Assembly (NCBI GenBank): GCA_002917775.1 | Contig: KZ627148.1 | Coordinates: 1,593,183 to 1,657,182, forward strand | DNA length: 64,000 nt | Source of the DNA: Glaciozyma antarctica PI12 | Taxonomy: Eukaryota; Basidiomycota; Microbotryomycetes; Kriegeriales; Camptobasidiaceae | Direction of reading: 5' to 3' | Part shown: piece by piece, positions 33,448 through 47,803 of the stretch | Layout: each line of letters begins with the position of its first letter | Numbering within the stretch: the stretch's first letter is position 1 | Translations under genes and position numbers: made by a program | Notes under the pieces: generated by a model | Told to the model about the DNA's origin: nothing | Seen by the model: only the letters and a program-made list of their open reading frames with translations | The model's database searches: none

Positions 33448-34781
33448 CTATGCCTCGGTCCTCGTGATCACCTCTTTGAGCTCTTCCGCGTTCATGATTG
33501 AGAAACCCTTGTCCGGCACGACCTTCGTTTCCTCATCAGCTTTCCCGCGCAACCCGAACGAGAAACGGACGAAAACGCACCTGAGCGAGCTGAACGTTGT
33601 TGTGATCCAACTTCTCCTCCATCACCTGCTTCAACACCTTGAGCGCCAGCACCTGCGCCTCGAGCAGCGTCATTGACTGCGTTCATATCAGCTCCCATCT
33701 TTCCAGTCGAAGAACGACCCCCACGTACCTTGGTGTAGGAATCCTGCAACTCGTTCTGTGCGCCCTCACTGCCCGACCCGATCGCCTTTGCGTCGTAGCG
33801 CATGAACGTCCCCGAGGGATCAGCGTGATACCTGCGTTCCATCTCAGCCTCCCACTCGCTCAACCCTCAACACCAACCTACAGTTGGGGTCCATTCGCAT
33901 CAATTCCAGCGATCAAGAGCGCCACGCCGAAAGGTCGGGACTGGGAGCTTACGGTCAGCGAGCGCGGAGAGATGGGAGGGAGAGAAGCGCACCATCGTTG
34001 CTTCTTCCTCGTCGGCTCCTTCGCCGAATCGGAGAGCAAGGTCGCAGACGGCTTGGGTGACGGACTCGACTTTGATGGGCTCGTCGTAGGTGAAGGAGTG
34101 GTTCTGTTGAGCGGGGCAAGGGAGGTCAGCGACTGGACGTGTTGAGAGGAGCTGCAACGACTCCGCCCCTCGTTCCAAGCGTCTTCCAAGCTCATCCAGA
34201 ACCTCTTCCAACCGTTCCTCACACCCTCCAGCCGCACCTCACCCCGCCTGCGCCAAACGAAAGTCTCGAAACCACACTCACCTGAGCCGTAACCCTAGCA
34301 TGCTCCACCATCGTCCTAGCATCCGCCGTAAGCCCACTCATAGCACACCCCACATGCGCATCAATCTCCATGATCTTCTCTATCGAATCCGAGTCGAGCA
34401 AGGGCGACTGAGTTCGCTTCTCGACCGCTAGGACGACGCCTTGGGAGGTTTGGATACCGACGGTCGTCGAACCGAGCTTGATCGCTTCGATGGCGTATTC
34501 GACTGCGTGTGCGCGGGAGGTGGTTAGTGGGAGGGGAAGGAGGGGAGGGGAGCAGTGGAGGGGAGGGGTGGAGGGAAGGGCGGAGGTGGAGGCTGACCTT
34601 GGAAGAGACGGCCCTCGGGGCTGGGGCGGGGGGTTAGCGGGGACTGTCTGAAGCAGAGGGACGAGCGTACCTGAAGGTGTTGACTCCTCGATCGTACTCT
34701 GAGCGACTAGAACGCGCACGCAAGGAGGTGAGCTGGGAGAGGCGAGAGGAGAGGTCGCGATGGTGCTTACCTTGAGAACAT
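33448..34781 (-). CDS. PUP2: 20S proteasome subunit alpha 5
   Basis: ATG 34781; the first exon codes MFS plus part of the next Ser. Joined exons read [20 protein letters not shown] then [16 protein letters not shown], the alpha-subunit signature that forms the gate. Further blocks: [78 protein letters not shown] (diagnostic for alpha5), [20 protein letters not shown] and the end [12 protein letters not shown] (TAG 33448-33450). As an alpha subunit it has no catalytic Thr. Two early exons are very short (about 23 and 36 nt). It is tail to tail with ATG22 (81 bp) and head to head with EMC6. Confidence 0.95.
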
Positions 34782-34957
34782 GGCTGACAACGGGCGGAAG
34801 GGTAGGCGGGGGGGTAGTAGGACGGAGCTGTTAGACTAGGAGAAGGGGGAGAGGGAGGAAGGAGAGGAACAGCCGCGTCAGCTCGTCCTCGTCCTCGCTG
34901 GCGAGGTTCTCCTTGTCCTCCTCCGCTCCTTCCTCGCGACAAGCTCCACTCGCACAA
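34782..34957. promoter_or_regulatory. Shared promoter region, PUP2 / EMC6
   Basis: 176 bp between divergent ATGs. I looked for a proteasome-associated control element (GGTGGCAAA) and did not find one. Confidence 0.4.
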
Positions 34958-35416
34958 ATGGCGACGATTCCACCACCTTCAGAGAACCACTACCTCCCCA
35001 ACGTGCATTCCAACTCCCAATCCCTCCACTACATCAAATCCAGTACGCCCTCCCTGCCTCCCTCCCGCCCCTCCTCCTCCATCCCTCTCCGGCTAACCCT
35101 CCCTCCCCACAGCAACCTCCTCCCTCTCCGGCGCAACCGCCGGTCTCCTAGGCCTAACCTCCCTCCCCGGTTTCGCATTCTACCTCCTCTCCTCCCTCCT
35201 CTTTGGATCCATTTACGCCCTCTTCGGCTGCGGTGGAAAGCCCGGAAAATTCTTTGGGAAAGGGAGGGATGTGGTTATGGGAGGGGTGGTGGAGAACGCT
35301 TTTGCTTTCGTGCTGTTTTGGACGCGTGAGTGGGCTGAACGGGGGATAGGACGGGACGCTGATGATTGCGTGTGGGGGGAACAGTATTTTATGCGCTGGT
35401 GCATATTTACGATTAG
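34958..35416 (+). CDS. EMC6: ER membrane protein complex subunit 6
   Basis: ATG 34958 (MATIPPPSENHYLPNVHSNS), three exons, TAG 35414-35416. The short protein (about 115 residues) has the EMC6 pattern: a cytosolic N-terminus with SNSQSLHYIKS, then TSSLSGATAGLLGLTSLPG, FAFYLLSSLLFGSIYALFG, a small loop (GGKPGKFFGKGRD), and VVENAFAFVLFWTLFYALVH ending IYD. The first TM hairpin, SGATAGLLGL, is highly conserved. It is a core subunit of the EMC insertase that places tail-anchored and multipass proteins in the ER membrane. Intron 1 lies just before the first TM and the last intron splits WT|L in the final helix. Confidence 0.92.
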
Positions 35417-35683
35417 CGCGATGGGAGGAGGGGTGGAGCACGATTAGGTTGGAGGGGGAGCGGCGCGGTGAGGGGAGAGGGAACGCTCGCAGGACGACGT
35501 CGGTGGGAGGGCGCACAGGGGAGCGAAGGGCCTCTCTCGACACAGCAGAAGCAGAGGACACTGTCAATCCTATGTACAATCATTCGCAACCTCCCTCCAA
35601 TTCCTACACCCTCTCAAAAGAGACCCGATATCGCAGCTCCTCTGCGCCTTCCCTCCCTTCTCCAAAAAAGTGGATATGGCTGT

Positions 35684-36694
35684 TCAGTGCGCAGCGGGGC
35701 TGGCCTGCGCGGCCTGGGCTCCGACAGAACTGACGTCGATACCGGCGGTGCGGGCGGTGCGCTTGGATTGGTAGTCCTTGATGGCGGCCTTGATGGCGTC
35801 CTCGGCGAGCACTGAGGAGGGGAGTAGGAGGGGGTCAGTTGGGTTCGAGACGGCGCGGGCATGGGTGGCGGTGGCGGGAAGGGAGTGGGAGAGGATGGGG
35901 AGGGAGGATTGGAGGGAGAGAGAGGGACGTACTGGAGCAATGGAGCTTGACGGGAGGGAGGCACAACTCCTTGGCAATCTCCGTGTTCTTGATCGCGCCC
36001 GCCTGCTCGAGGGTCATTCCCAAGACGCGTTCAGTCATGTAGCTACTGCTAGCGATAGCCGAACCGCAACCGAACGTCTTGAACTTGACGTCCTGGATGA
36101 TACCATCTTCTCCGACCTTGATCTGGAGCTTCATCACTGCGTCGTTTCTTCGTTAGCTCGTGCGTCGTCTTGGGTAAGTAAGGGGACGTACCATCTCCAC
36201 AGGCGGGAGCACCGACGAGACCACTGCCGACGGAAATGTCGTTCTTGTCGAGCGATCCGACCTGTGCCGAGAGAAAGAGGGTGAGACCATCGTCAGCGTT
36301 CAGTCCAGCCGATAACCACCACGTTGAAGGTGCCCGTCCCTGAGCACCCGTGGGGGCGAGCGCAGGGAGTGGAGGAGTGGCGATGTGGACCAGAGGGGCA
36401 GGAGGTGGATTTGCCACCTCGACCCCGCGCTGGTGACTCTGATATTCCCTTACTCCCTCCTTCCACCGCGCGGAGAGAGCGGAAAGATACTCACGTTGCG
36501 GGGGCGCTCGTAGTGGTCAATGACCTGTGGGAGGGAGAGGCGTCAGGGTTTGGTCGGCAGGGCGAGCGGGAGGTCCAACCCACCTTCTCGTGGTAGGAGC
36601 GGGCCTGGGGCGCAAATCGAGGGGCTAGGGAGGGGAGGACAGGGCGGGCAGAGGTGGAGGCGACACGGCCGATACGAGTGATTGAGCGTAGCAT
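35684..36694 (-). CDS. ISU1: Mitochondrial iron-sulfur cluster assembly scaffold
   Basis: ATG 36694; the first 34 residues (MLRSITRIGRVASTSARPVL...APRFAPQARSYH) form an Arg/Ser-rich mitochondrial presequence. The mature part has every ISU hallmark: VIDHYERPRNVGSLDK, GLVGAPACGDVMKLQI (first Cys), KFKTFGCGSAIASSSYMTE (second Cys) and LPPVKLHCSMLAEDAI (third Cys next to the LPPVK Hsp70-binding motif). It builds [2Fe-2S] clusters with Nfs1-Isd11, frataxin and ferredoxin. The C-terminus is extended by an Ala/Gln/Ser-rich tail (GAQAAQASPAAH). Several introns; one between PRN and VGS is over 200 nt, long for this window. Stop 35684-35686. Confidence 0.95.
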
Positions 36695-36900
36695 TCTTTG
36701 TTGAGTTGGTGTTTGGTTGAAGACGAGGGCCTTGGCTGGTCTGCGGGCGGGAGAAGGAGCGAACTTGGCTGACTCGTTACTCTCTCACGCTAAAATACGA
36801 CCACAAAAGTTAACAGAAAGTAACAAAAAGTAACAAAAGGAAGTAAATCGTCAATTAGGGTCGACTCGACTCTACTCCTCGCCTCGACGACGACGACGAG
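36695..36900. promoter_or_regulatory. Shared promoter region, ISU1 / BRE2
   Basis: 206 bp between divergent ATGs. It contains an unusual A-rich patch for this GC-rich window, with AAAGTAACAAAA-like units repeated two to three times at about 36800-36845, perhaps a nucleosome-free or factor-binding stretch. Confidence 0.45.
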
Positions 36901-38658
36901 ATGTCGACTGAGCAAGACTCTTTGGCTAACCAGCTCACTCCACTCGAAGAATCACCAGCAGCAGCAGACAGCCCAGCTCAGGGAGCAGAAACACCAGAAG
37001 GACGCGACGACTCAGAGGTGAGCTCCTTACCCTCCCTCGCCAAAGCAGCTACTCACAGAGGAACGACAGCACGAACGACGTAAACCTTCTCAAAAGCGAA
37101 AGCACCGCGAATCCCCTCCTCCCTCAATCACCCCAGCTCGGTCACCCGCCCCAATCCACATCGACTCTTCCACTTTTTCAACCCCTCCCATCCTCCTCCC
37201 TTCCACCGCCCACCTCCCTCCCTCCGACTTTGAATTCTACACCACCCGTTCTCACCCTATCAACAAGAACAACTTTCGCTACACCCCTTGCGGCCCTTCC
37301 TCCTCCTCGGCTCACCTCCCCGTTCTCATCCAACGCACTATCGAGAGTCCGCCTCAGGCTGCGCGATTCAGCTGGGAGGACAGGAGTTCGTTCGTACTCG
37401 TTACGGAGGATGCCAAGACTATTACGGCAGAGAAGGGGTGGAGAGCGGCCAAGGCGAATGTGGGAGTTAGGGAAGGGAATTTGGTTAGTTGGGGAGGTCA
37501 AGGTGGAGGCGGTGGGGGAGGGGAGGGGGGGAGGCACAAGGGAGGAGAGGGGGAGGGGAGCTGGGCGCGTGTAGGAGTGGGAAGGAGGGAGGCTCCGGTT
37601 AACGCGCCCCGTTGGCTTCGATGGGTGAGCTTGCGTTTCTTCCGAGCTTGCGACGGCGACTAACGCGTTTTCGTTGCAGCTATTCGTACGCGTACCGGGA
37701 TCGAGGAGGAGACGCCGTTACGCTCGCGCGTTCGCAACCCTATGGCGCTCCTTACGGCTCCGGCTCGACTATCGGCATCTACATCTCCCTCCCTCCTCGC
37801 CCTACTCCCTCCGTCGAAGACCGTCGCGACCCCGCTCGAATCGTTCGAAAGCGGATCCCAATTCGCTACAAAGGTCAGCTGTATTTCGAATCGCTCGAAT
37901 ATTCGCAGAGCAAGGAGATGGAAGACCTCTCGGTCGACCCTGCGACGAAAGCGAAGCTCGTCGTCACGGAAGCCAAAGCTGCACCCGGCACAAAATCCCG
38001 CCCTGCCGTCGCAGACCTCACTCCCCCTCCACGCCCTCTCCCGACCCTCCCACAATCCCGAATTACCTTCTTCCTGGACGGAGTCTGCCAAGGCGTCGCT
38101 TTCGAAGACCTGTACGACTTTCTTCCTCTACGCCTTCATCCCGGCGCACGAGAACGGAAGAAGGGCGCGGACGTTCATCTTAAACTTATGGAGAACTGGC
38201 ACGACGATGGTGCGACGGGGTACTTTCCCTTCGTCTCGGTGTTCGGAGGAGCGATCGCCACCCTCAACCCAGGTCCTCATTTCGCTTTCCCACCTCCAGA
38301 CGACATCGAAGCCATTCTCGCCACCTCTCCTCGTCCGCCTTCCTCTCCTCCAATCGTATTCGACCCGCCAAAAGCGGAAGCCTGGAGGCCGTTATACGAG
38401 CGGTACCCGGAATTTTTGGCGGAGCAAACGACGTTGGACGATTTGGATGAGCGAGAGGCGATAAAGGTGTTTGAGGAGGCGCAGAGGGTCGAGGGAGGAG
38501 CGGCGATGAAGAGGGGGAGGAGTGGGGAGGGAGCGTTGGCGCCGGGGAGGTTGGCGCAGTTGGGAGTTTTGTTGAGGAAGGAGGAGGAGGGGGAGAATGG
38601 AAAGAGCTGGAGTGGGGGATTGGGAGACGAGATAGAGGTAGATGGAAAGGAGGATTGA
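36901..38658 (+). CDS. BRE2: COMPASS subunit with SPRY domain (Bre2/Ash2-like)
   Basis: ATG 36901 (MSTEQDSLANQLTPLEES), stop 38656-38658, three exons. After a charged N-terminus come DFEFYTTRSHPINKNNFRYT, FSWEDRSSFVLVTEDAKTI, GWRAAKANVGVREG, SWARVGVGRREAPVNAP, VGFDGYSYAYRDRGGD, QPYGAPYGSGSTIGIYISLP, RITFFLDGVCQGVAFEDLY and GYFPFVSVFGGAIATLNPGP: the SPRY order of Ash2L/Bre2, which binds Sdc1/Dpy30 and stimulates Set1 H3K4 methylation in the nucleus. The join between VNAP and VGFDG needs one C fewer in the CCCC run 37607-37610; as given the frame breaks there. Intron 1 must end at ACAGAG rather than ACAG to keep frame, or another small error exists. Confidence 0.87.
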
Positions 38659-38942
38659 ATTGTCGGTTTCGCTCCGGCGAGTTTGCTGCTTTGACTTTTG
38701 GTCGTGTCGCCGTCGTCGCCTTCGTTTTTATAATACTTCGGGGCCTCCGCACCCTCCACAGAACGAGCGTTCGCTGGCTCGCCTCGCTCGCTGTCGGTTG
38801 TTGTTGATTAGTAAACTCTTGCCCGCGGGGCGGTGAGCAGGCCCAGCCGTCCAGCGCCAAGTTTCTTCCCGTTTTTTCGTTTCTCGCCCCCGCTGCCCAT
38901 CCTTATCTTCCTACCACGACACAGGGAACCACAAACAGACGC
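38659..38942. promoter_or_regulatory. BRE2 3' flank and promoter of the ENA-type ATPase
   Basis: 284 bp between the BRE2 stop and the ATPase ATG, same strand. CT-rich near the ATG. No recognised element. Confidence 0.4.
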
Positions 38943-43311
<4,369 letters not shown>

Positions 43312-43795
43312 GATCTTTGAATATTCGTTGGGGGAAGGGAGATGCAGTATCTCCTTTTCTTCCCTTGTTTGGTAGTTCGGCACGAAGCAGGATAGATTCG
43401 GTGATTGGGAACAAAAATGTAAGCGGCCGTAGGCCGCTGTTTAAGCACCCATTTTGCGTCGAGGAGTCTCGTAGCGAGAGAGCGTTTTAGAGTTGCTTTG
43501 CGGAAGTCCGGATCTCGGTGGGCGCGCTGAGTGTGAGTCGAAGGTCCACGTTGGCCCGCGGTCCGCTAAGGGACGCGACGAGGACGCTGGCAAAGCACGA
43601 TTACGAAGCAGCAGTGAGAGAGGCTCCCGGGAAGAGAGCTGGGATGAGCGAAGCGCGACGAGCAGCGGTGCGACAGTAGGAGCAGTGGTTCCTCCTTCAC
43701 AGTTCAAATGGCCAGCATTTCGCGTCACCACCAATCGTACAACATCCTGGCGTCCCATCTTCTCCTCTGCCATCCCGAAGCTCACCCCTCCTAGC
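43312..43795. other. Intergenic region, converging 3' ends of ENA and TAF13
   Basis: 484 bp. It contains a perfect short hairpin at 43422-43438 in the expected 3' UTR of the ATPase gene. The rest is without supported features; open frames are chance GC-rich frames. Confidence 0.5.
43422..43438 (+). other. Perfect short inverted repeat (hairpin) downstream of ENA
   Basis: AGCGGCC, a GTA loop, then GGCCGCT: a 7-bp perfect stem followed by GTTT, about 110 bp after the ATPase stop. A 3' UTR hairpin is possible; it may also be chance in GC-rich DNA. Confidence 0.5.
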
Positions 43796-44374
43796 TCATC
43801 CCTTGGCCTTCCCCTTCCCCTTCGCTCTACTCTTCGCCGTCGTCCCCGCCACCTCCACCACCGCCGCCGCCACCGTTGCCGCTCCTCCCTTCTTCGCATT
43901 CGCCCCCTCCTCATCCGCATACGCCGCAAAGTCGTCCTTGCCCCTCGCACGCGCAATATCCTCCGTCATGAACAGCAGCTCCTCGACTCGGGCGAGCTTC
44001 TTCGGGTCCTTCCGAAGTGCGAACTTGAAGTCGTCCACCTTGATCTTACCGCGGTTTGTTGAGACGCGGTGTGCTTGAGTGCACTGCGCGAGAGTGTTAG
44101 AGGGAGGAGATAGGAGGGAGGGAGGACGCACGACGTCGGTGATGTGCTCAATGAGGAGCTCCTCCATAACGCTCACCGTGTCTGGAGCAGGCTGGTCGTC
44201 GCCAAAGCCGTACATCATCGGTGCCACTGTGTGAGAGGGAGGGTGAGCTGGCAGTTCGAGAGGGAGCTGGAGGAGCGCACGATCTTTGGCGAAGAGTCCC
44301 TTCTTGAGCACGCGGGTAACCCTCGTGGCCTTCGCCAGTGCCTCCTTGGCTGCTGCTGACTGGGACTGAGCCAT
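43796..44374 (-). CDS. TAF13: TFIID subunit TAF13
   Basis: ATG 44374 (MAQSQSAAAKEALAKATRV), three exons, stop 43796-43798. After a short Ala-rich lead come LKKGLFAKD, PMMYGFGDDQPAPDTVSVME, ELLIEHITDVCTQAHRVS and IKVDDFKFALRKDPKKLARV, which is the TAF13/Spt3-type histone fold that pairs with TAF11. MTEDIARARGKDDFAAYA follows, and the tail is Ala/Lys-rich (SRAKGKGKAKG). It is part of the TFIID lobe that contacts TBP at promoters. It is head to head with ELP2 across only 81 bp. Confidence 0.92.
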   Translation of the reverse strand: MAQSQSAAAKEALAKATRVTRVLKKGLFAKDRALLQLPLELPAHPPSHTVAPMMYGFGDDQPAPDTVSVMEELLIEHITDVVRPPSLLSPPSNTLAQCTQAHRVSTNRGKIKVDDFKFALRKDPKKLARVEELLFMTEDIARARGKDDFAAYADEEGANAKKGGAATVAAAVVEVAGTTAKSRAKGKGKAKG

Positions 44375-44455
44375 CTTTGCTACTGTGCCGAGGTGGCGAA
44401 GGACAAGGAGCGCAAGGTCGATTCGCTCCTCTTGCTTCTCCGCTTCGCCTCGAAG
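44375..44455. promoter_or_regulatory. Very short shared promoter, TAF13 / ELP2
   Basis: Only 81 bp separates the two divergent ATGs, the tightest head-to-head pair in the window. Both 5' UTRs must be very short or overlap. Confidence 0.5.
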
Positions 44456-47400
44456 ATGGCTCTCGACTCCAGCTCGAACACGGCAGCTCTAACAGCTAGC
44501 ACGAGCTATATCGCCGCCTCCTGCAACCGTGCTTCCAACGTAGCAGACTGCCGCCTCGAGGACGGGCTCCTTGCTTTCGGCTCCGGACACTTTGTTGCTC
44601 TCTGGAACTCCTCGGTGAGCAGCTCCTTTCGCGTTCGCTGTAGTCGAATAGCTTACCTCGCTATACGCAGGATGAGAACTCTCGGGGGATCCGTGCGACG
44701 CTCCCAGGGCATCAGGGAGACGTTTCGGTGCTCAAATTTGTCGCGAGGACGGCGGGGAGCAGCGTGTTTGTGAGTGGAGATAGCGTGGGAGTGGCGAGAG
44801 TGTGGAAGGAAGAGGATGGGAAGGTGCGCTGCTTCGTTGGGGCGGGGCGGGAGGTCCAGCTGATGTCCAGCAGTGGTCGACGTATGCGGTCTTGACGGGA
44901 CACTCTCAGTCCATCTCAGCGCTTGCGGCGCTGGAGTTGCCTGGAGGAGGGAAGGAGAGAGACTTTCTGGTGCTGACTGGGAGCTCGGACGGCTGTATTC
45001 AGTGCTGGAGGATCAGCGCAGCTGGATCAGGTGCGTTGCGACGTTGTACTCGCTGCCACCTCCGCTGATGATCTTGCTTTCGCAGAGCTCGTTCAGAAAT
45101 TCGAGTTGAAGGGAAAGCTTCCGTTAGAGCTTGCGCTAAGCTACCTTCCTGCTTCCGAAAGTGAGTGGTTTGTTCGTAACGCAGCTCCAGAAGCTGATCT
45201 CGCGAACCTCCTCAGGTCTCGTTCTCGCTGCCGGAAGTACAGAGAACCGCATTCAAGTCTACTCGAGCCCAACCGCTGGTGGGATCATCAACGTACGCGC
45301 TCTGGGATCCTATCATACTGCCATTCTGATCCCTCGTTTGCAGTTCTCCAAATCTCTCACTCTCGACGGCCACACCGATTGGGTCCGCTCCCTCGCCTTC
45401 GTCACCCCCATTCCTCTTTTCAGTACTCCCTCCACTCCCATCGACTACGACATCCAGCCCGGGGAAGTACTTCTCGCCTCCGGCTCGCAGGACAACTACA
45501 TCCGTCTCTGGCGTTTCTCCCGCCTCTCCTCCCAATCGGCGATTCCCACTCCCTCCGGTCTCGACGCACTAGACGACCTCGAACGCACTCTCGCCGAAGC
45601 AGGCGACGGCGAGCTGCGCGTAAAGGCGCACGACTTTACCGTTGCCGACGACGGGGAGTTCTCCTGCTCCTCCGAGGCCGTCCTCCTAGGCCACGACGCC
45701 TGGGTTACAGGCCTACACTGGGCCCCACCTTCCTCCTCTTCCCTCTTCTCTCTCCGCCTCCTCTCCTCCTCCGCCGATCGCTCGATGATCCTCTGGACTC
45801 CTTCTTCCGACGAAGGCTCCTCCTCCATCTGGACCAGTACGCGCCGGTTCGGCGAGTTCTCGTCGGCGACGAATTTGGGGTTCTTTGGCGCGCTGTGGGG
45901 AGAGGGAGCCAAGGGCGTGATGGCGCATGGGTGGGGAGGATCGTGGCATGTTTGGAGACAGGAGGGAGCAGAGGAGGAAGGAGAGTGGGAGGCAGTGGTT
46001 GCGGTGGGAGGGCACTTTGGAGGAGTCAAGAGCCTGGCTTGGGAGCCCAAGGGGGAGTACGTGATCTCCGCTGGGTGAGTTATCGTTTCTGGACGTAGCT
46101 GGATTGCGCTGACCGGCGCGCGAGCAGTTCGGACATGACCACCCGGTTGCATGCGCCCTGGCTTCGGGAGGTAGAATCTTCAACTGGCAGCCTGGCGATG
46201 GAGACATGGCACGGTGAGCGTCAAGCTCTCGACAGCTCCCCCTCCTTGCTGACGACAACTCGCAGAGCTCGGTCGACCTCAAATCCACGGTTATCCCATC
46301 GCCTCGGTCGCGTTCACGGATCGACTTCAGTTCGTCAGCGGTGCCGACGAGAAGATTGTGCGCATCTTCGACGCGCCGAAGGTGTTCCTTACGAGCTTGA
46401 AGATGCTGTGCGGAATCGAGGGTCTGGGAGACGAGGTCAGTCGCGCCCGCTCTTTTCGTGCGACCGTTCCTGACCCATCGCCGCAGGAATCTCGACCGAT
46501 GGCTGCGAACGTTCCTCCTCTTGGATTGTCAAATCGAGCGATTGCGAGTAAGCCGCACCGCCCTTTGCCCAACGTACCGCAGCTAACGGCGAGTATCTGC
46601 ACCCAGCATGCGCCGCAGAGGACCAACTCGTTCCTGACTCGGACGATCCGTTTGCCTCCATCCTCCCTGTCAACTTCACCGTCGCATCGCACCCACCTTT
46701 CGAGGAGCAGCTGCTGGGCTCCACGCTATGGCCCGAGGTACGGACCTTCCCGCTCTACCATCGCAGGTACTGATGTCGGCTAGCAGATCGAGAAGCTCTA
46801 TGGACACGGCTACGAGATCATCGCCCTCGCCGCGGCGCATACCCTCCCTCTCATCGCAACTGCTTGCAAAGCCACGACCGCCGAGCACGCCGTTATTCGC
46901 CTTTACGAATCCAAGACGTGGAAGCCGATGGGAGCTATCCTCGAAGGTCATTCCTTGACGATCACGAGCTTACGATTCAGCGCCAACGACCGGTATCTCC
47001 TGAGCGTGTCGAGGGATCGCTCGTGGCACTTGTTCGAGAATGTCGGAGGTGCGTAGTTCCGGCGCTTTCGGAGAGTCTGCGCTGACGGCGACGGCCTGGT
47101 TCTGCAGGCGAGTTCCGGCCTGCTGCCAACCTGAAAGCGCATGCGAGGATCATCTGGGACGGCTGCTGGGCTGCCGACGACAGCTTCTTCGTGACGGCTT
47201 CTCGAGACAAGACGGTGCGTCCTCAGGCTCTTCTCATTGACCCCGCTGACGCTCGTACTATCGTCTTAGGCGAAGATCTGGCACCTGCAAGATGACAAGT
47301 GGGTGGCAGCCGCGACGCTCAAGTTCGAGGAAGCTGCGACAGCTGTTGCGGCGACGCTTCTCCCGAATCCTGCGTGAGTCCCTTCAGGATTCGCTCCTTG

Positions 47401-47701
47401 GACTCAGCTGACATGCTGGAACACCGCAGACGCCATCTCCTCGCGGTTGGACTCGAGAACGGGCACATCCACTTGCTCACTGCTTCTCTCGACGACCCCA
47501 CTTCCTGGACTACGTACCTCGAGATCGACTCTTCGTACGTCCCTCCGCGCTCTTCAACGTTCTCAGCTCACGCGCTATCTTTCCAGCGTCGCTCATGTTC
47601 AAGCGGTCACGGCGATGGCGTTCCGACCCAAAGCGGGAACTCTCACTCTCGCTAGTGCGAGCGACGACCGTAGCGTGCGGGTGATAGAACTTGCAAGCTA
47701 G
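44456..47701 (+). CDS. ELP2: Elongator complex subunit 2 (WD40)
   Basis: ATG 44456 (MALDSSSNTAALTASTSY), about 15 exons, TAG 47699-47701. It is built of two WD40 propellers: examples are GHQGDVSVLKFVART, VLTGHSQSISALAALELPGG, SLTLDGHTDWVRSLAFVTP, LLASGSQDNYIRLWRFSR, LGHDAWVTGLHWAPP, GGHFGGVKSLAWEPKGEYV, the diagnostic TRLHAPW and TWHELGRPQIHGYPIASVAF, SGADEKIVRIFDAPK, EGHSLTITSLRFSANDRYLL and ASASDDRSVRVIEL. Elp2 is a scaffold of Elp123 and helps tRNA wobble-uridine modification in the cytoplasm. All exon joins keep frame. It is tail to tail with the kinase gene (about 100 bp). Confidence 0.93.
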
Positions 47702-47803
47702 CCAACGTAGAGTGGGAGATTATGACGAAGAAAGTATGCAGAGAGAGGGAGAGAGAGTAAAACATGAGGGGGGACAACACCCTTATTGCGTTGGTACACG
47801 AAC

